Positions 63,454 to 64,000 of a stretch of 64,000 bases of DNA are shown here, in pieces (the first letter of the stretch is position 1; the number at the start of each line of letters is the position of its first letter). The translations under genes and the position numbers were made by a program. Below the pieces are notes generated by a model. The model did no database searches. It had not been told where the DNA came from and saw only the letters and a list, made by a program, of their open reading frames with translations. The DNA lies in the NCBI GenBank assembly GCA_036971475.1, contig JBAIZL010000006.1, positions 96,086,765 to 96,150,764 of the forward strand, in the 5' to 3' direction. The stretch comes from Prosapia bicincta. Its lineage: Eukaryota; Arthropoda; Insecta; Hemiptera; Cercopidae.

Positions 63454-64000
63454 AGTAGTACTAATGTCTCTTACTGGTATCTTATGGAAAACTAAGCCCT
63501 TAACACAAACATGTATCTTAAGTTAATCTTGGCAGGTAATAACTATGAGAAAAATTTTTTCGTGATATTTGAAATACATTATGATACTTGCCATGACATC
63601 TTCTGTATCTTACGGAAGTTCACAAACTTTCAAATATAGTACAGGATAATGTTGGCTTTTTGTATAGAATGTTAGCTGCAGTACATTTTTTTTATTGGTT
63701 CTTACTAATTTGCTTTCATGACGTCTACCAGGCATTATGGAGTCTGCATCTACACATTTAACATGTATTCTTGGAAGCCCATTATACACTCGCTATAATT
63801 CAGCGTACTGACTCCAGCATTTTTGGATTGTATCTATTTCATTATTTGTTCAATTTTTCCATTGGTTTTATTATTTTGGTTCACTCTTGAGTTTTGTGTA
63901 ATATTGGCAAACACTTGTAGTGGATGGCACTTGATGTTAATACAGTCTTTTAAAATATGAATTCATTATTAAAATTTAATTAATTGATTTTAGTTTTATA
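63454..64000. other. Intron 19, window end
   Basis: No polymerase-domain exon of PolQ is visible here, so intron 19 extends beyond the window. Confidence 0.5.

Overview
The window is arthropod, almost certainly insect, nuclear DNA: very AT-rich, intron-containing, and full of mariner, hAT, Harbinger, pogo/Tigger-like, Penelope-like, LINE and LTR-type elements. I cannot name the species. The intact exons and spliced reading frame show that the host gene is real and probably functional, while nearly all other coding signal is broken transposon sequence.

The one host gene is DNA polymerase theta (PolQ, Drosophila mus308), on the + strand. Nineteen coding exons run from an ATG at 8923 to a donor after 61064 and encode about 1,946 residues. 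They cover the complete helicase-like domain (exons 1-15), a 934-residue disordered linker in one giant exon (exon 16) and the first part of the exonuclease-like domain (exons 17-19). All exon phases fit, with no stop or frameshift. The catalytic polymerase domain must lie beyond 64000.

Layout: 1-8922 is upstream sequence with a hAT remnant (81-947), Penelope-like tails and foldbacks (2.5 kb, 3.85-4.06 kb), a 730-bp foldback (5.09-5.82 kb), and a Harbinger remnant split by a hAT deletion derivative with a perfect 8-bp target duplication (6.2-7.64 kb). Introns 1-4 (9-20.5 kb) hold a DUF4817-type mariner-like remnant, a Tc1/mariner relative with an unusually wide D-to-E spacing, palindromes, a three-level nest of Penelope-like elements and mariner, and a 600-bp CA repeat. 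Introns 5-11 (20.6-40.5 kb) hold Tigger-like MITEs, a second copy of the wide-spacing transposon, a 33-bp minisatellite, a Penelope GIY-YIG fragment, and a young LTR element (34168-38596) with 1,129-bp LTRs and no coding capacity, inserted in a mariner-like relic. Introns 12-19 and the 3' side hold hAT MITEs, more Tigger-like MITEs with minisatellite cores, a LINE RNase H fragment, and a complete but dead mariner.

The strongest non-genic signal is a recurrent Penelope-like tail. In several families it ends in a hammerhead-ribozyme-like core, and it is often fused to an inverted copy of itself to make long palindromes.
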